The notes under the pieces were generated by a model. It searched no databases, was not told where the DNA came from, and saw only the letters and a list, made by a program, of their open reading frames with translations. The position numbers were made by a program, and so were the translations under genes. A stretch of DNA of 64,000 bases from Leptospiraceae bacterium (GTDB lineage Bacteria; Spirochaetota; Leptospiria; Leptospirales; Leptospiraceae), in assembly GCA_022402465.1 (NCBI GenBank), contig JAKRSH010000044.1:1-64000 (forward strand), written 5' to 3'. Of this stretch, positions 23,261 to 33,632 are shown piece after piece. Numbering within the stretch: position 1 is the first letter of the stretch; every line of letters starts with the position of its first letter.

Positions 23261-26200
23261 TTAGTTATTCTCAATGGATTCGAATTTAATGGCTTTGTTT
23301 GGCCTGGAAAATTCGTCTTCGTAGTCTGATATATCTACATTGTTGCCTTCAACATCTTGTATGATTATATCAAGAGCTAATCCTCGTAATTCTTGAACAA
23401 GAACGTTGAAAGATTCTGGAATTCCTGGTTTTATAGAATGGATTCCCTTTACAATCGCCTCATAGATTCTTGCTCTACCCAACATATCATCTGATTTTAT
23501 TGTTAGTAATTCTTGGAGTGTATGAGATGCACCATATGCTTCCAAAGCCCACACTTCCATTTCCCCTAGTCTTTGACCACCAAACTGAGCCTTACCGCCA
23601 AGAGGTTGTTGAGTAACTAAAGAGTATGGTCCAGTAGATCTTGCGTGAATTTTATCATCCACTAAGTGAGCAAGCTTCAACATGTAGATGTAACCACAAA
23701 ATACTCTATTCAAGAAAGGCTCGCCAGTTCTACCATCGTAGAGTTGGAATTTTGAATTCTCAGGAAGTTCTGCTTGCTTACAGAAATCAAGGATATCATC
23801 TTCTGATGCACCATCAAATACAGGTGTCTCAAAATTAATACCAAGCTTGCTTGCTGCAAAACCCAATTGGGTTTCGAAAATCTGTCCCAAGTTCATACGA
23901 GATGGAACACCTAAGGGGTTGAGTACGATGTCCATAGGAGTTCCGTCTTCCATATATGGCATATCTTCTTCTGCCATAATTCTTGCGACAACTCCCTTGT
24001 TGCCATGACGACCTGCCATTTTGTCACCCACGAGAAGTTTTCTCTTACGCGCAACATAGACCTTAACCATTTCTTCTACACCAGCAGATAGCTCATCACC
24101 ATTATCACGTGAAAAACGCTTCACATCAACAACAGTTCCTTCCATGCCATTCGGGATGCGAAGAGATGAATCTCTTACTTCTTTCGCTTTTTCACCAAAG
24201 ATTGAATGCAATAATTTATATTCAGGAGTTAGGTCAGTTTCCCCTTTTGGAGTCACCATACCAACTAGAATGTCTCCCGGTTTCACTTCAGCACCCACTC
24301 GAATAATTCCTGTTTCATCTAGATCTCTAAATGCCTTGTCTGAGAGATTAGGAATATCACGGGTGATTTGCTCTGGCCCAAGCTTTGTTTCACGGGCTTG
24401 GATTTGGAATTCTTCAATGTGAATGGAGGTAAAAACATCATCCTTAATGATACGTTCAGAAAGTAGAATCGCATCTTCAAAATTGAAACCTTCCCAAGGC
24501 ATAAAGCCTACAAGTACATTTTTTCCTAATGCAAGTGTGCCCTTGTCAACAGATGGCCCATCAGCAAGTATTGTTCCTTGTTGAAGTATGGTTCCCATAG
24601 AATCAATCTTCTCACCTATCACAGTTTGACCAGCAAGTATGGTTCCTGGTTCTATGGAGTCCCCATCTTTTATTAATGCTGTGAATTCACGGTTTTGAGT
24701 TTTTAAAGGATACGAAACAGAACCTTTTGTATTGTATTGAACTTCGATAGATTCTTTAGTAAGCTTAGAAACTTTTCCCGAACCTTCGCTGTATAAAACA
24801 GATACAGAAGGTTTTTGGGTAAAGCAGGTGCCTTGGTTGGTTTTTTTAAATTTAGTTAAACTATATTCATAAGGCTCTTTAACTCCGTCTTCTTTAACAA
24901 CAACGGAATCAGCATCAACTTTGATCACCACACCACTTTTCTTGGCAACAATACAGATTCCAGAATCATAGGCAGAGCGCCCTTCCATTCCAGTTCCTAC
25001 ATAAGGTGCTTCTTCTTTCAAAAGAGGAACAGCCTGTCTCTGCATGTTTGAACCCATCAAGGCTCTGTTCGCATCATCATGCTCTAAGAAAGGAATTAAT
25101 GCAGTGGAAACGGATACAACTTGAAGTGGAGCTAGATCCATATACTGGATTTCGTTTGGACTTCTAAATGGGAAATCAGATCTATGTCGTGTGGATATCA
25201 GTTTATTTTTAAAATCGCCCTTATCATCTACAACAGAGGAAGATTGAGCCACATAGTGGTATTCTTCTTTATCAGCGGTTAGGTATTCAACTTGCTTAGT
25301 TACTTTTCCATTCTTTACAACTTTGTAAGGTGTCTCCAAGAAACCATAGTCATTCACTCTTGCAAAAGAAGACATAGATAGTATTAAACCAATGTTTGGA
25401 CCCTCAGGAGTCTCAATCGGACACATACGACCATAGTGAGAATAATGAACGTCACGTACTTCAAAGCCAGCTCTATCCCTGGAAAGTCCACCAGGGCCAA
25501 GAGCGTTTAACCTTCTCTTATGCGTTAACTCTGCAAGTGGATTGGTCTGGTCCATGTATTGAGAGAGTTGGGATGATCCAAAAAATTCATTAATCACGGC
25601 AGTGATTGGCTTAATAGAAATTAATAGCTGAGGAGTTTGTTGTTCAGGTTCTTGAACTGTCATCCTTTCTTTGATAACTCTTTCCACTCTAGAAAAACCT
25701 AATTTTAATTGATTGGCAATCAGTTCTCCCACTGAACGAACTCGCCTATTGCCTAGGTGGTCAATATCATCTGGAAAATAGTTCTCTACTTCGCTCATGA
25801 GCATAACCAGGTATTTTACAGTTGCTATGATATCTTCTTTTCGTAGAGTTCTATCTTCGCAGTTTGCAAAATCTTGAGGGTTATGGTATTCAAATTTAGA
25901 ATTAATTTTGTAACGACCTACATTGCCCAAATCGAAAGTCTTAGGTGAAAAGAACAAGCGATTGATTTCAGTTTCCGCATTCTCCAGAGTGGATGGTTCA
26001 CCTGGTCTCATGATGGAATGGAATTTTTTGATTGCATCTTCGTAATCATTCACTCCGTCTTTTTCGAGACAGTTGATGATGGTTGAGTTATCTTTTCCTT
26101 TTGGAAAATCTATGGTCTCAACTTCTTTCACTTTCATTTCTTTAAGAATTGTTATGTTATCTTCATTGATTTTAGCACCGGCTTCTAACATGACTTCGCC

Positions 26201-26938
26201 TGTCTCAAAATTGATGATGTCAGATATTGTTCTACGACCTATCAATTTTTTTAATTCTTTCGGAGAAGCACCTGCAATACGTAAGCTAGTAGAAGCGTAG
26301 AACAATCTAAGAACTTCTTCATTGGTTCCAAGTCCCAAGGATTTAATTAAAAGAGTCGCTGGGAATTTTTTCTTACGATCAATCTTGGCTACGAGGATAC
26401 CCTTGTTGTCCATTTCGAATTCCAACCAAGATCCTCGGTATGGAATCACTCGAGCAGAATAAGTAGACCTAGCATCATCATAGGAGAAAAAGATACCTGG
26501 AGATCTGTGCAACTGAGAAACAACAACACGTTCTGCACCATTGATTACAAAAGTGCCTTGCTCAGTCATAATGGGGATATCTCCCATATAAACTATATTT
26601 TCTATAACTTCATAATTTTCTTTTTTAACAAGTCGAATAACGGCTTTTAGAGGCAATGCATACGAAGTATCTGTTTCTTTGCATTCCTGAGGTGTTCTTT
26701 TTGGTTCACCTAATATATAATGATCGAATTCCATTACCATATCATTATTAGGACTTTCTATAGGAAAGGATTCGAGAAATACGGCTTCTAAACCTTGGTT
26801 CGCTCTTTTGTGTGGATCAGTATCCCTTTGAAGAAACCAATCAAATGATTTTTTCTGAACGTAGATGAGATTGGGCAATAGATTTAAATCTGTGATCTTG
26901 CCGAAATTTACCTTTTTTCTTTCTGTTAGGCCGTACAT
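23261..26938 (-). CDS. rpoB: DNA-directed RNA polymerase subunit beta
   Basis: Beta subunit of RNA polymerase, 1225 residues. The rifampicin-binding cluster is at about residues 452-482 ([20 protein letters not shown] then [11 protein letters not shown]). Residue 478 is Asn where E. coli has Ser531. Later conserved parts include [13 protein letters not shown] and [21 protein letters not shown] terminator-like hairpin lies in the 130-base gap between rplL and this gene. Confidence 0.99.
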   Translation of the reverse strand: MYGLTERKKVNFGKITDLNLLPNLIYVQKKSFDWFLQRDTDPHKRANQGLEAVFLESFPIESPNNDMVMEFDHYILGEPKRTPQECKETDTSYALPLKAVIRLVKKENYEVIENIVYMGDIPIMTEQGTFVINGAERVVVSQLHRSPGIFFSYDDARSTYSARVIPYRGSWLEFEMDNKGILVAKIDRKKKFPATLLIKSLGLGTNEEVLRLFYASTSLRIAGASPKELKKLIGRRTISDIINFETGEVMLEAGAKINEDNITILKEMKVKEVETIDFPKGKDNSTIINCLEKDGVNDYEDAIKKFHSIMRPGEPSTLENAETEINRLFFSPKTFDLGNVGRYKINSKFEYHNPQDFANCEDRTLRKEDIIATVKYLVMLMSEVENYFPDDIDHLGNRRVRSVGELIANQLKLGFSRVERVIKERMTVQEPEQQTPQLLISIKPITAVINEFFGSSQLSQYMDQTNPLAELTHKRRLNALGPGGLSRDRAGFEVRDVHYSHYGRMCPIETPEGPNIGLILSMSSFARVNDYGFLETPYKVVKNGKVTKQVEYLTADKEEYHYVAQSSSVVDDKGDFKNKLISTRHRSDFPFRSPNEIQYMDLAPLQVVSVSTALIPFLEHDDANRALMGSNMQRQAVPLLKEEAPYVGTGMEGRSAYDSGICIVAKKSGVVIKVDADSVVVKEDGVKEPYEYSLTKFKKTNQGTCFTQKPSVSVLYSEGSGKVSKLTKESIEVQYNTKGSVSYPLKTQNREFTALIKDGDSIEPGTILAGQTVIGEKIDSMGTILQQGTILADGPSVDKGTLALGKNVLVGFMPWEGFNFEDAILLSERIIKDDVFTSIHIEEFQIQARETKLGPEQITRDIPNLSDKAFRDLDETGIIRVGAEVKPGDILVGMVTPKGETDLTPEYKLLHSIFGEKAKEVRDSSLRIPNGMEGTVVDVKRFSRDNGDELSAGVEEMVKVYVARKRKLLVGDKMAGRHGNKGVVARIMAEEDMPYMEDGTPMDIVLNPLGVPSRMNLGQIFETQLGFAASKLGINFETPVFDGASEDDILDFCKQAELPENSKFQLYDGRTGEPFLNRVFCGYIYMLKLAHLVDDKIHARSTGPYSLVTQQPLGGKAQFGGQRLGEMEVWALEAYGASHTLQELLTIKSDDMLGRARIYEAIVKGIHSIKPGIPESFNVLVQELRGLALDIIIQDVEGNNVDISDYEDEFSRPNKAIKFESIENN

Positions 26939-26982
26939 AACTTATTCTCCCTAGTTAAACGCTGAATAGGTGGATGAATAGA

Positions 26983-27023
26983 TAAAAAACTCGGTAAAGG
27001 AAGGGTATAACCTTCCCCTACCG
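26983..27023 (-). terminator. Attenuator-like terminator between rplL and rpoB
   Basis: On the minus strand a 13-bp stem (CGGTAGGGGAAGG paired with CCTTCCTTTACCG, with two G-T pairs) and loop TTATAC is followed by AGTTTTTTAT. The position matches the partial terminator between rplL and rpoB in E. coli, which lowers polymerase expression relative to L7/L12. Confidence 0.85.
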
Positions 27024-27068
27024 GGATCTTTGGTTGGTGTGAGTTGAAGGTGCTTATTCAGAGAAACC

Positions 27069-27443
27069 TTAAACGAGCTCGACAACTGCTCCTGCTGCCT
27101 CGAGTTTTTTCTTGAGTTCAGCCGCTTCATCTTTTGAAACATCTTCTTTAACAGTCTTTCCACCAGCTTCAACTAGATCCTTAGCTTCTTTCAAGCCAAG
27201 ACCAGTGATCTCACGAACTAGTTTAATCACGTCGATTTTTTTATCGCCATGAGCTTTTAGGACTACATTTACAGTAGCAGGCTCTTCTGCTCCCGCAGCT
27301 CCGCCAGCAGGTCCAGCAACCGCTACAGCAGCAACAGGTGCAGCAGCAGAAATTCCGAACTTGTCTTCCATTTTTTTAACTAGCTCAGACGCTTGAACCA
27401 GTGTAAGGTTCCCAATTTGCTCTAATAATGCATCTACAGACAT
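27069..27443 (-). CDS. rplL: 50S ribosomal protein L7/L12
   Basis: Stalk protein that recruits translation factors. An N-terminal dimerisation domain ([20 protein letters not shown]) is followed by an Ala/Gly/Val hinge (about residues 33-52) and the C-terminal factor-binding domain with [20 protein letters not shown]. Length 124 is normal. Confidence 0.98.
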   Translation of the reverse strand: MSVDALLEQIGNLTLVQASELVKKMEDKFGISAAAPVAAVAVAGPAGGAAGAEEPATVNVVLKAHGDKKIDVIKLVREITGLGLKEAKDLVEAGGKTVKEDVSKDEAAELKKKLEAAGAVVELV

Positions 27444-27503
27444 CTTCTTATCTCCTTAAACTTTAACTTACAAGTATTATAAGTCCAAAACATTCAACGG
27501 GTA

Positions 27504-28034
27504 TTAACCGTTTTTCTCGCCAACTTTCTGAATGGCACGAGCGAGACTTGCCATGATTTGATTCATACCACTTGCAATCGAACTTGCAGGTGTATTCATG
27601 CTTCCCAAAATTTTTGCCAAAAGTTCTGGCTTCGAAGGAAGACCAGCAATAGCTTCTACATTTTTCTTATCAAGGACTTGACCATCTAAATAACCAAGCT
27701 TAACTTCTAGTGAAGTCTTATCCTTAGCAAATTCTTTACAAATCTTAGCAACTGCCGGAAGAGTTTCTTCGGCAAAAATCGCAGCCATAGGACCTTTGTA
27801 TGCTTCGCCGAAATCAATTCCGCTATCCTTGTGACGATCCGATTCTTTAAGAGCTCTTAGGAACAAATTATTCTTAACAACTTTCATCTCAGAGTTTTCC
27901 GCACGAAGTTTAGCTCTAAGATTGCTCATATCTTCCACTGTGAGTCCGCTATAAGAAGCTAGGATAAAATTGGATCTTTTCTCCAATCTTGTCTTTAATT
28001 CTAATACTGCATCGATCTTAACTTGTTTTGCCAT
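27504..28034 (-). CDS. rplJ: 50S ribosomal protein L10
   Basis: Base of the L7/L12 stalk, and in many bacteria the L10-L12 complex represses its own operon. It has [20 protein letters not shown], then [11 protein letters not shown], with the C-terminal helix that binds L12 near the end. Length 176 is normal. The 60 bases before rplL show no clear structure. Confidence 0.97.
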   Translation of the reverse strand: MAKQVKIDAVLELKTRLEKRSNFILASYSGLTVEDMSNLRAKLRAENSEMKVVKNNLFLRALKESDRHKDSGIDFGEAYKGPMAAIFAEETLPAVAKICKEFAKDKTSLEVKLGYLDGQVLDKKNVEAIAGLPSKPELLAKILGSMNTPASSIASGMNQIMASLARAIQKVGEKNG

Positions 28035-28045
28035 GTCTTATCCTA

Positions 28046-28738
28046 TCAAATAACCGAATTTACGAGTTCTTTTACATCCACTTTTACACCATGACCCATA
28101 GTAGCTGACACGGAAATACCTTTAATGTACTCCCCTTTCGCATCCGATGGCTTATCTTTCATTAAACCACCTATTACAGCCTTGATATTTTCTAATAATT
28201 GCTCATTAGAAAAAGATGATTTACCTATACCCAAGTGGATTACACCACCCTTGTCTGGTCTGTATTCCAATCTACCACTCTTAACTTCATTGACAGCTTT
28301 AGCAACATCTTGAGTTACTGTCCCTGCTTTCGGCTTAGGCATAAGACCTTTTCTACCAAGAATTGGTCCAAGCTTACCTACTTCCTTCATCATGTCAGGT
28401 GTAGAAATACAAGCGTCAAAATCAGTCCAACCACCTTGGACTTTCTCTATCATATCCATGTCACCAACAAAATCAGCTCCAGCATCACGAGCCTCTTGCT
28501 GCTTATCGCCTTTACAGAAAACTAGAACACGAACTTGTTTTCCAGTTCCGTGAGGAAGGCTTACAGTTCCACGAATGTTTTGCAAAGATTTATAATTCAC
28601 TTTTGCAGTGACTTCAATAGTTCCGTCAAATTTTGTATAAGAAGTATCTTTCGCTAATTGAATAGCGTTGTCCAGAACATAAACTTTTGTTCTATCAATC
28701 TTACCTTCGTGAGCTCTATATTTTTTACCGTGTTTCAT
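28046..28738 (-). CDS. rplA: 50S ribosomal protein L1
   Basis: L1-stalk protein that helps release E-site tRNA. It starts [20 protein letters not shown] and includes [15 protein letters not shown] and the C-terminal [15 protein letters not shown]. Length 230 is normal. It lies three bases after rplK. Confidence 0.98.
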   Translation of the reverse strand: MKHGKKYRAHEGKIDRTKVYVLDNAIQLAKDTSYTKFDGTIEVTAKVNYKSLQNIRGTVSLPHGTGKQVRVLVFCKGDKQQEARDAGADFVGDMDMIEKVQGGWTDFDACISTPDMMKEVGKLGPILGRKGLMPKPKAGTVTQDVAKAVNEVKSGRLEYRPDKGGVIHLGIGKSSFSNEQLLENIKAVIGGLMKDKPSDAKGEYIKGISVSATMGHGVKVDVKELVNSVI

Positions 28739-28741
28739 AGC

Positions 28742-29170
28742 TTAACCTTCTACCACAACGCCCATGGATCTGCATGTTCCAGCGATAATGTTCACTGCCA
28801 TATCTAGATCATTCGCATTTAAATCATTCATCTTAGTTTTAGCGATCTCTTCCAACTGCTTACGGTTGATGGTCCCAACTTTCACGGTATGAGGAGTAGC
28901 GGAAGCAGTAGTCAGCCCAAGTGCCTTTTTCACAAGCAATGCGGCTGGGGGAGATTTTGTGATAAAAGTAAAGCTTCTATCAGAAAATACAGTAATTACA
29001 ACAGGAAGCTTCAAACCGATTTGAGCTTTGGTCTTCTCATTGAATTGCTTACAGAATTCCATAATATTCAATCCAGCTTGTCCTAACGCAGGACCAACGG
29101 GAGGAGCTGGATTTGCTTTTCCAGCTTCAACTTGAAGTTTAATTTGTTTGACTACTTTTTTAGCCGCCAT
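28742..29170 (-). CDS. rplK: 50S ribosomal protein L11
   Basis: GTPase-centre protein. It starts with [19 protein letters not shown] and has the proline-rich [20 protein letters not shown], then [22 protein letters not shown] at the end. Length 142 is normal. Confidence 0.98.
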   Translation of the reverse strand: MAAKKVVKQIKLQVEAGKANPAPPVGPALGQAGLNIMEFCKQFNEKTKAQIGLKLPVVITVFSDRSFTFITKSPPAALLVKKALGLTTASATPHTVKVGTINRKQLEEIAKTKMNDLNANDLDMAVNIIAGTCRSMGVVVEG

Positions 29171-29207
29171 TAGATTCTTTCCTTACCTATAACTTCTTTA
29201 TTTAAAA

Positions 29208-29759
29208 TTAATTCTCAGATTTAACCTGAAGATAATCTAGTTCAACTGGAGTTGACCTACCGAATATCTCCACTTTTACACGAAGCCTTCCCTTGTCTGG
29301 GAAGATTTCATCAACGACCCCGCTAAAATTTGCAAATGGACCGTCTACAATTTTCAAAGTCTCACCAACTTTGTAAAAGAATCTTGGTCGAGTTGGTGTT
29401 TCTTCCGATTCTACATTTTCCACATCAGCAAAAATATTCTTAATCTCTTCTAATTCCAAAGGTTGAGGACCATCCTTGGAACCTACGAAGGTTGAAACAG
29501 AAGGAAGACTCGTTAATAAAAAACGAATGTCATCATCCATAGCCATTTCAACGAGAACATAACCTGGCATCAGTTTCTTCTTAGTGACTTTCTTCTTGCC
29601 GTTTTTCATTTCGGCAACATCCATAGTAGGAATTTTTACCTGTGCAACAGTTTCTTCCAACTTCTTTTGGATGATTAACTTCTCTATGCTAGTCTTGACT
29701 TTGTTCTCATGACCAGAGTAAGTTTGAAGTACATACCATTTTTTCTCAACAGATGCCAT
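29208..29759 (-). CDS. nusG: Transcription termination/antitermination protein NusG
   Basis: Binds RNA polymerase and links it to Rho or to the ribosome through S10. The N-terminal NGN domain (about 5-120) holds KWYVLQTYSGHENKV and MPGYVLVEM. The C-terminal KOW domain (about 128-180) holds VDGPFANFSGVVDEIFPDKG. Length 183 is normal. It lies nine bases after secE. Confidence 0.98.
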   Translation of the reverse strand: MASVEKKWYVLQTYSGHENKVKTSIEKLIIQKKLEETVAQVKIPTMDVAEMKNGKKKVTKKKLMPGYVLVEMAMDDDIRFLLTSLPSVSTFVGSKDGPQPLELEEIKNIFADVENVESEETPTRPRFFYKVGETLKIVDGPFANFSGVVDEIFPDKGRLRVKVEIFGRSTPVELDYLQVKSEN

Positions 29760-29768
29760 ATAGATGAA

Positions 29769-29957
29769 TTAAGCTCCCAGACTCCAAAACCATTTTAGAG
29801 CACGAATAAAAAACTGATCTGCAAAAGATAAGAATATAGAAAATACAGCAACTGTTATCAATACAACAATCGTTGAGCTCACTACTTCTTCTCTTGTCGG
29901 CCATTGGACTTTCTCCAATTCTGCCTTGCATTCTTGTATGAATGTCTGTGCTTTCAT
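29769..29957 (-). CDS. secE: Protein translocase subunit SecE
   Basis: Short 62-residue SecE with one membrane helix (about residues 27-50) preceded by the amphipathic segment [15 protein letters not shown], a clear SecE signature. It forms the SecYEG channel with SecY. No rpmG (L33) gene lies between it and the tRNA genes, a place where L33 is often found. Confidence 0.96.
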   Translation of the reverse strand: MKAQTFIQECKAELEKVQWPTREEVVSSTIVVLITVAVFSIFLSFADQFFIRALKWFWSLGA

Positions 29958-30003
29958 TTATTTTCCTTCAATCTAGCTCTACTTCGCTCATCTCCAAAAA
30001 TTT

Positions 30004-30077
30004 TGGCAGGGCCGGATGGAATCGAACCACCACCAAGGACTTTGGAGATCCTTGTTCTACCACTAAACTACGGCCCT
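30004..30077 (-). tRNA. tRNA-Trp (anticodon CCA)
   Basis: The cloverleaf folds on the minus strand: a 7-bp acceptor stem AGGGCCG/CGGCCCT, D arm around AGTGGTAG, anticodon stem AGGAT/GTCCT with loop CTCCAAA (anticodon CCA), and T arm with loop TTCGATT. The discriminator is G and the 3' CCA is encoded. It lies 46 bases upstream of secE. Confidence 0.94.
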
Positions 30078-30084
30078 ATTTTCA

Positions 30085-30158
<74 letters not shown>

Positions 30159-30195
30159 AATACGACTTTCCCTTCTTTGAAAAGGCTAGAAATAT

Positions 30196-30225
30196 ACAAT
30201 ATTTTTTAAGGCGCTTTTGCGTCAA
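30196..30225 (-). promoter_or_regulatory. Candidate promoter for the tRNA-secE-nusG-rpl block
   Basis: On the minus strand TTGACG (30225-30220) and TATTGT (30201-30196) are separated by 18 bases, about 40 bases before tRNA-Thr. The -35 element overlaps the last codons of the upstream HAD gene. The match is by eye. Confidence 0.4.
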
Positions 30226-30979
30226 TTGAATTCAATTGGTTTCCGAGTATTGTGTTCAATTTTGAGATTATGTCGCATCCTTCGGGAAGATTTTCCTCCC
30301 AATTCTTCTTGAATTGGGGGTTCTTGCTTTTCCACTCTGGTACGAACAAAAATGCCTTCCAGCCAAGCTCTGAGGCAGGAAGCCAATCTAGGGCTAACTT
30401 ATCCCCAACATAGAGTATGCTTCCTCCAGATAGCCCTACTTTCTTCTCAGCCGCCTTAAAAATTTCTTTGGAAGGTTTTTCGTAGCCGATTTCCCCTGAA
30501 ATGATAAAATCATCAAAATAGTCATGGATTCCTATCTTTTTCAGTAAGCTTCGAAGCCTATTGTCCCAATTCGATAGAACTCCCATGCGAATCCCGAGCA
30601 AATGAGATACTTTCACTAGATCCATGAAACTTGGCTCAAGCATCCAATGCTGACCTGTCTCAAAAGATTCAAAAATAGAAACCTTTAGGGAATCCGATTC
30701 GGGTAAATCAAGTGAACTTAAAAAGCGCTTTATGAGATCCATCCAAAATCCTCTGGATCCTTCTGGATGATAAGAATAACGATCTTTAAAATCCTTCCTT
30801 TGGTATTTCTGGTCTAAAAAGTTCCAAGCTTCATAAAATGCCTTGTTAGCAGTGCTTGATTCAATACCACCCACATCTATGCCGAAACTATCTATAAGAT
30901 CTAGATATATTTCACCTGGCGACTTCTTAAGATGCAAAACAGTATCACCAATGTCCAAATAAATATATTGATTTTCCAA
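30206..30979 (-). CDS. HAD-superfamily hydrolase-like protein
   Basis: Haloacid-dehalogenase-fold protein of 257 residues. Motif I is LDIGDTVL near the N-terminus, motif II is LSNWDN, the motif III lysine is in GYEKPSKEIF, and motif IV is VGDKLALDW. A helical cap lies between motifs I and II. The residue two after the first Asp of motif I is Gly and not the Asp used as general acid in phosphatases, a pattern seen in HDHD3/REG-2-type members. Activity and substrate are unknown. It is co-directional with the tRNA genes downstream. Confidence 0.8.
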   Translation of the reverse strand: MENQYIYLDIGDTVLHLKKSPGEIYLDLIDSFGIDVGGIESSTANKAFYEAWNFLDQKYQRKDFKDRYSYHPEGSRGFWMDLIKRFLSSLDLPESDSLKVSIFESFETGQHWMLEPSFMDLVKVSHLLGIRMGVLSNWDNRLRSLLKKIGIHDYFDDFIISGEIGYEKPSKEIFKAAEKKVGLSGGSILYVGDKLALDWLPASELGWKAFLFVPEWKSKNPQFKKNWEENLPEGCDIISKLNTILGNQLNSIDAKAP

Positions 30980-31020
30980 AAGAACTCTCTAGTATTACAT
31001 TTAAAGTAGGATGAATGATT

Positions 31021-31728
31021 ATGGCAAAAAGTTTTCAGAAATTAGAAGATGAAATCCCTGATTTAATTAAAAGATCTAATAAGTTTACCATAAGATCCTC
31101 CCGAATGAATTCTAATTTAGAAAAGTATGTCCTGAAGATCATAACCGAAATGTGTAAACATCTTGAGTATGAAAACTTTGTTGAAATGCTTTATACAATT
31201 ACCAAAGAGCTTGCCATCAATGGGGTTAAAGCTAACCAAAAACGAGTTTTCTTTGAAGATGAAGGTTTGGATATCACTGATCCAAAAGATTATGAAAAAG
31301 GTCTCGAAAATTATAAGAAAAAGTTCTCCGAAAAAATGGCTGAGGAATATGGGAAGCGCTGCCTAGCCCGAGGAGTTTTTGTTAATATACGCTTCCACTA
31401 CTGCAAAGATGGACTCTATGTGGAAGTTAAAAACAATACTCCTGTAATCAAAGATGAAGAAACTAGAATGCGGGAAAAAATGAAAAAAGCTATGGGATAC
31501 AATGACATTGCTGAATTCTATATGGATAATATGGATAATACGGAAGGAGCTGGTCTTGGAATCGCACTCATTATGATCCTAATGAAAAATGAGGGAATTG
31601 ATCCAAATTTATTCAGAATTATTACCACAGATACGCATACAATAGCTAGAGTCGAGATACCATTTAACGAGAAATATATAAGCATACGAAGTGTAGAAAA
31701 TAGTGAAAGGGAAAAAGAAGTAGCATGA
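31021..31728 (+). CDS. Stand-alone GHKL (histidine-kinase-like) ATPase protein
   Basis: A 235-residue soluble protein with a degenerate GHKL ATP-binding fold. An N-box-like helix contains [12 protein letters not shown], and a later lid region ends in [17 protein letters not shown], resembling the G2 box. The usual DxGxG box seems replaced by VEVKNNTPV. No His-phosphorylation domain, sensor domain or membrane helix is seen. ATG 31021 is chosen because AAGTAGG lies ten bases upstream; ATG 31015 is possible. Its stop overlaps the next gene by four bases (ATGA). It may be an anti-sigma-like or regulatory ATPase; function unknown. Confidence 0.65.
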   Translation: MAKSFQKLEDEIPDLIKRSNKFTIRSSRMNSNLEKYVLKIITEMCKHLEYENFVEMLYTITKELAINGVKANQKRVFFEDEGLDITDPKDYEKGLENYKKKFSEKMAEEYGKRCLARGVFVNIRFHYCKDGLYVEVKNNTPVIKDEETRMREKMKKAMGYNDIAEFYMDNMDNTEGAGLGIALIMILMKNEGIDPNLFRIITTDTHTIARVEIPFNEKYISIRSVENSEREKEVA

Positions 31729-32492
31729 TTTTAAAAGATAAAACTATAGTAATCACTGGCTCCGCCGGTGGTCTTGGAAAGGCAATGGCACATCGTTTAG
31801 GAAAACAAGGTGCAAACATTGTCCTTTCTGATATTCAAGATGAAAAATTACAAGAAACAGTCGAAGAATTCAAGAAAGAAGGAATAAATACCATAGGTAT
31901 CCAAGCCAATGTTTCCAAGGAAGAAGATGCCACAAAACTTATGGAAGGTGCCAAAAAAGAATTTGGTAGTTTAGATGTTGCTATTTTAAATGCAGGAATT
32001 CTAAGAGATGGATTATTAATTCGAACGGACAAAGAAACAGGCGAAATTAAAAGCAAAATGTCCATTGAACAGTGGCAATCGGTAATTGATGTAAATTTAA
32101 CTGGTGTTTTTTTAACGGCTAGAGAAGCGGCAAGTATAATGGCTGTTCAAAAATCAGGAATCATCATTCCGATTGCTTCCATAGCTATGCATGGTAATTC
32201 TGGGCAGACTAACTACTCCGCTGCAAAAGCCGGAGTTGCGGCTATGACTGTTACTTGGTCCAAGGAACTTTCTCGGTATGGGATTCGTGTTGCAGGTATT
32301 GCCCCAGGTTTTATAGGAACAGAAATGGTTCTAAAAGATATGAATAATGAAGCATTGGAAAAATGGAAGAAAATCATTCCTGTTGGACGCCTTGGTGAAC
32401 CAGATGAAATAGCCTCTACCGCTCAGTTTATCATTGAAAATGATTTAATCACTGGTGTGGTTTTAGAGATATCTGGTGGAGTTCGAATCTAA
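31725..32492 (+). CDS. Short-chain dehydrogenase/reductase (FabG-like)
   Basis: Rossmann-fold oxidoreductase of 255 residues. The nucleotide-binding motif is TGSAGGLG (about 12-19), the structural motif LNAG is at about 90, and the catalytic YSAAK follows a Ser in IPIASIA. The end ([12 protein letters not shown]) is typical of 3-oxoacyl-ACP-reductase-like SDRs. The substrate cannot be told from sequence. It overlaps the upstream GHKL gene by four bases, so the two are probably co-translated. Confidence 0.9.
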   Translation: MILKDKTIVITGSAGGLGKAMAHRLGKQGANIVLSDIQDEKLQETVEEFKKEGINTIGIQANVSKEEDATKLMEGAKKEFGSLDVAILNAGILRDGLLIRTDKETGEIKSKMSIEQWQSVIDVNLTGVFLTAREAASIMAVQKSGIIIPIASIAMHGNSGQTNYSAAKAGVAAMTVTWSKELSRYGIRVAGIAPGFIGTEMVLKDMNNEALEKWKKIIPVGRLGEPDEIASTAQFIIENDLITGVVLEISGGVRI

Positions 32493-32557
32493 TTTTTTTT
32501 GATTTGTTAATTTTTTTCTTGAAGCCGTAAGCCCTAAGGAAAGATATATATTTCAAC

Positions 32558-32577
32558 TACCAACTATTTAAGTGGTA
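32558..32577. promoter_or_regulatory. Imperfect palindrome, candidate ArsR operator
   Basis: TACCA and TGGTA form the ends of a 20-base inverted repeat with an AT-rich middle, about 33 bases before the preferred start of the ArsR-type gene. ArsR regulators often bind such sites to control themselves. This is inference from position and symmetry. Confidence 0.3.
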
Positions 32578-32610
32578 AATGGAGAATACCTAAGAAGTAT
32601 TATTATATCT

Positions 32611-32910
32611 ATGAAATTAAAATCGGAACTTTCTAAAACACAGACCGAACTTGCTGTTAAAGGGCTTCAAGGAATAGCACACCCTATTCGTTTTATGATT
32701 ATGTTTGCCCTTTCTAAGGAAGAAATGTCTGTAGGCGACCTTGTTGATTTATTAGGAACTAGCCAATCTGCTGCCTCTCAGCACCTTAGCAAAATGAAAA
32801 ATAATGGAATTCTAGAATCAAGGAAAAAGTCTAACCAAGTATTTTACTCTCTAAAAGATCCCAAGTATAAAGAACTTATCTCAATACTTGTTCGTCTTTA
32901 TAAGAAATAA
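32611..32910 (+). CDS. ArsR-family winged-helix regulator
   Basis: DNA-binding regulator of about 99 residues. The winged helix runs from GIAHPIRFMIMFAL through the recognition helix TSQSAASQHLSKMKNNGIL to the wing KKSNQVFYSLKD. There are no cysteines, so the classical metal-sensing CxC site is absent and another signal is likely. The frame is open back to a GTG at 32572, but that codon lies in the palindrome, and ATG 32611 gives the usual family start. It is followed by a bidirectional terminator. It may regulate the GHKL/SDR pair upstream or itself. Confidence 0.85.
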   Translation: MKLKSELSKTQTELAVKGLQGIAHPIRFMIMFALSKEEMSVGDLVDLLGTSQSAASQHLSKMKNNGILESRKKSNQVFYSLKDPKYKELISILVRLYKK

Positions 32911-32918
32911 AGCAATCC

Positions 32919-32963
32919 AAAACTCAGAAGCTAGTTAATTAAAAACAGTTTCTGAGTTTTTTT
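32919..32963. terminator. Bidirectional intrinsic terminator
   Basis: A perfect 11-bp stem (AAAACTCAGAA/TTCTGAGTTTT) with a 20-base loop is followed by T residues. It lies between the convergent ArsR and VOC genes and can serve both strands. Confidence 0.7.
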
Positions 32964-32993
32964 ATAGATTCATATTCATTCTATTTCTACCAA

Positions 32994-33452
32994 TTAACTA
33001 AGCTTCTCGATAACATCCTGTGGAGCCTGTACGAGTTCAAGAAGCACTCCTTCAGAAGAAAGGGGAAATTGCTCATTTCCTTTAGGATGGATAAAACAAA
33101 CGTCATAACCAGCCGCTCCTTTTCGAATTCCTCCAGGAGTAAATCGAACACCTTGCTCTGTTAACCACTCTACTGCTTTAGCAAGATCATCAATCCAAAG
33201 ACCAATATGATTGAGTTTAGGCTCATGAACTTTAGGACTTTTGCTTGGATCAATAGGCTGCATAATATCCACTTCCACTGCAAATGCCCCCTTCCCTATA
33301 GAAAGTATATCCTCATCAACGTTTTCCTTTTCACTTCGAAAGCTAGAAATTTTGCTTAAACCCATAATCTCAACCCAGAACTTTTCTAACTTGGATTTAT
33401 CTTCACCACCAATTGCAATTTGTTGTACTCCTAGTACTTTAAATGGTCTCAT
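32994..33452 (-). CDS. VOC-family (glyoxalase/dioxygenase fold) protein
   Basis: A 152-residue protein with two beta-alpha-beta-beta-beta modules. The first starts [20 protein letters not shown], the second [18 protein letters not shown], and GVLLELVQ carries the usual late metal-binding Glu. In the first module the position usually held by His is Gln. It resembles lyases and methylmalonyl-CoA epimerase-like VOC proteins, but the substrate is unknown. AGGAG lies about ten bases before the start. It converges on the ArsR gene. Confidence 0.8.
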   Translation of the reverse strand: MRPFKVLGVQQIAIGGEDKSKLEKFWVEIMGLSKISSFRSEKENVDEDILSIGKGAFAVEVDIMQPIDPSKSPKVHEPKLNHIGLWIDDLAKAVEWLTEQGVRFTPGGIRKGAAGYDVCFIHPKGNEQFPLSSEGVLLELVQAPQDVIEKLS

Positions 33453-33632
33453 AAAATTTGTAACTCCTCATATTTTACACCTTATTTTTTAAAGTTTCTA
33501 ATTCTATAAACATTTTAAATAAAAAATCGGAGATAATACTCATACAAGAGCTTTTTTAAAGTATGCGACCTAGGCTACTTTTTAAAATCAAATACCTAAA
33601 GAGATAGCAGTTAAAGAATTGAATGACTTAGA

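Noticed and set aside
29958-30003. Possible rpmG (L33) gene between tRNA-Trp and secE
   Set aside because: The gap is 46 bases, too short, and no CxxC-type L33 sequence is present.
33550-33590. Hairpin AAAGTA..TACTTT after the rhomboid gene
   Set aside because: Only six base pairs and no T run in the right direction, so not convincing as a terminator.
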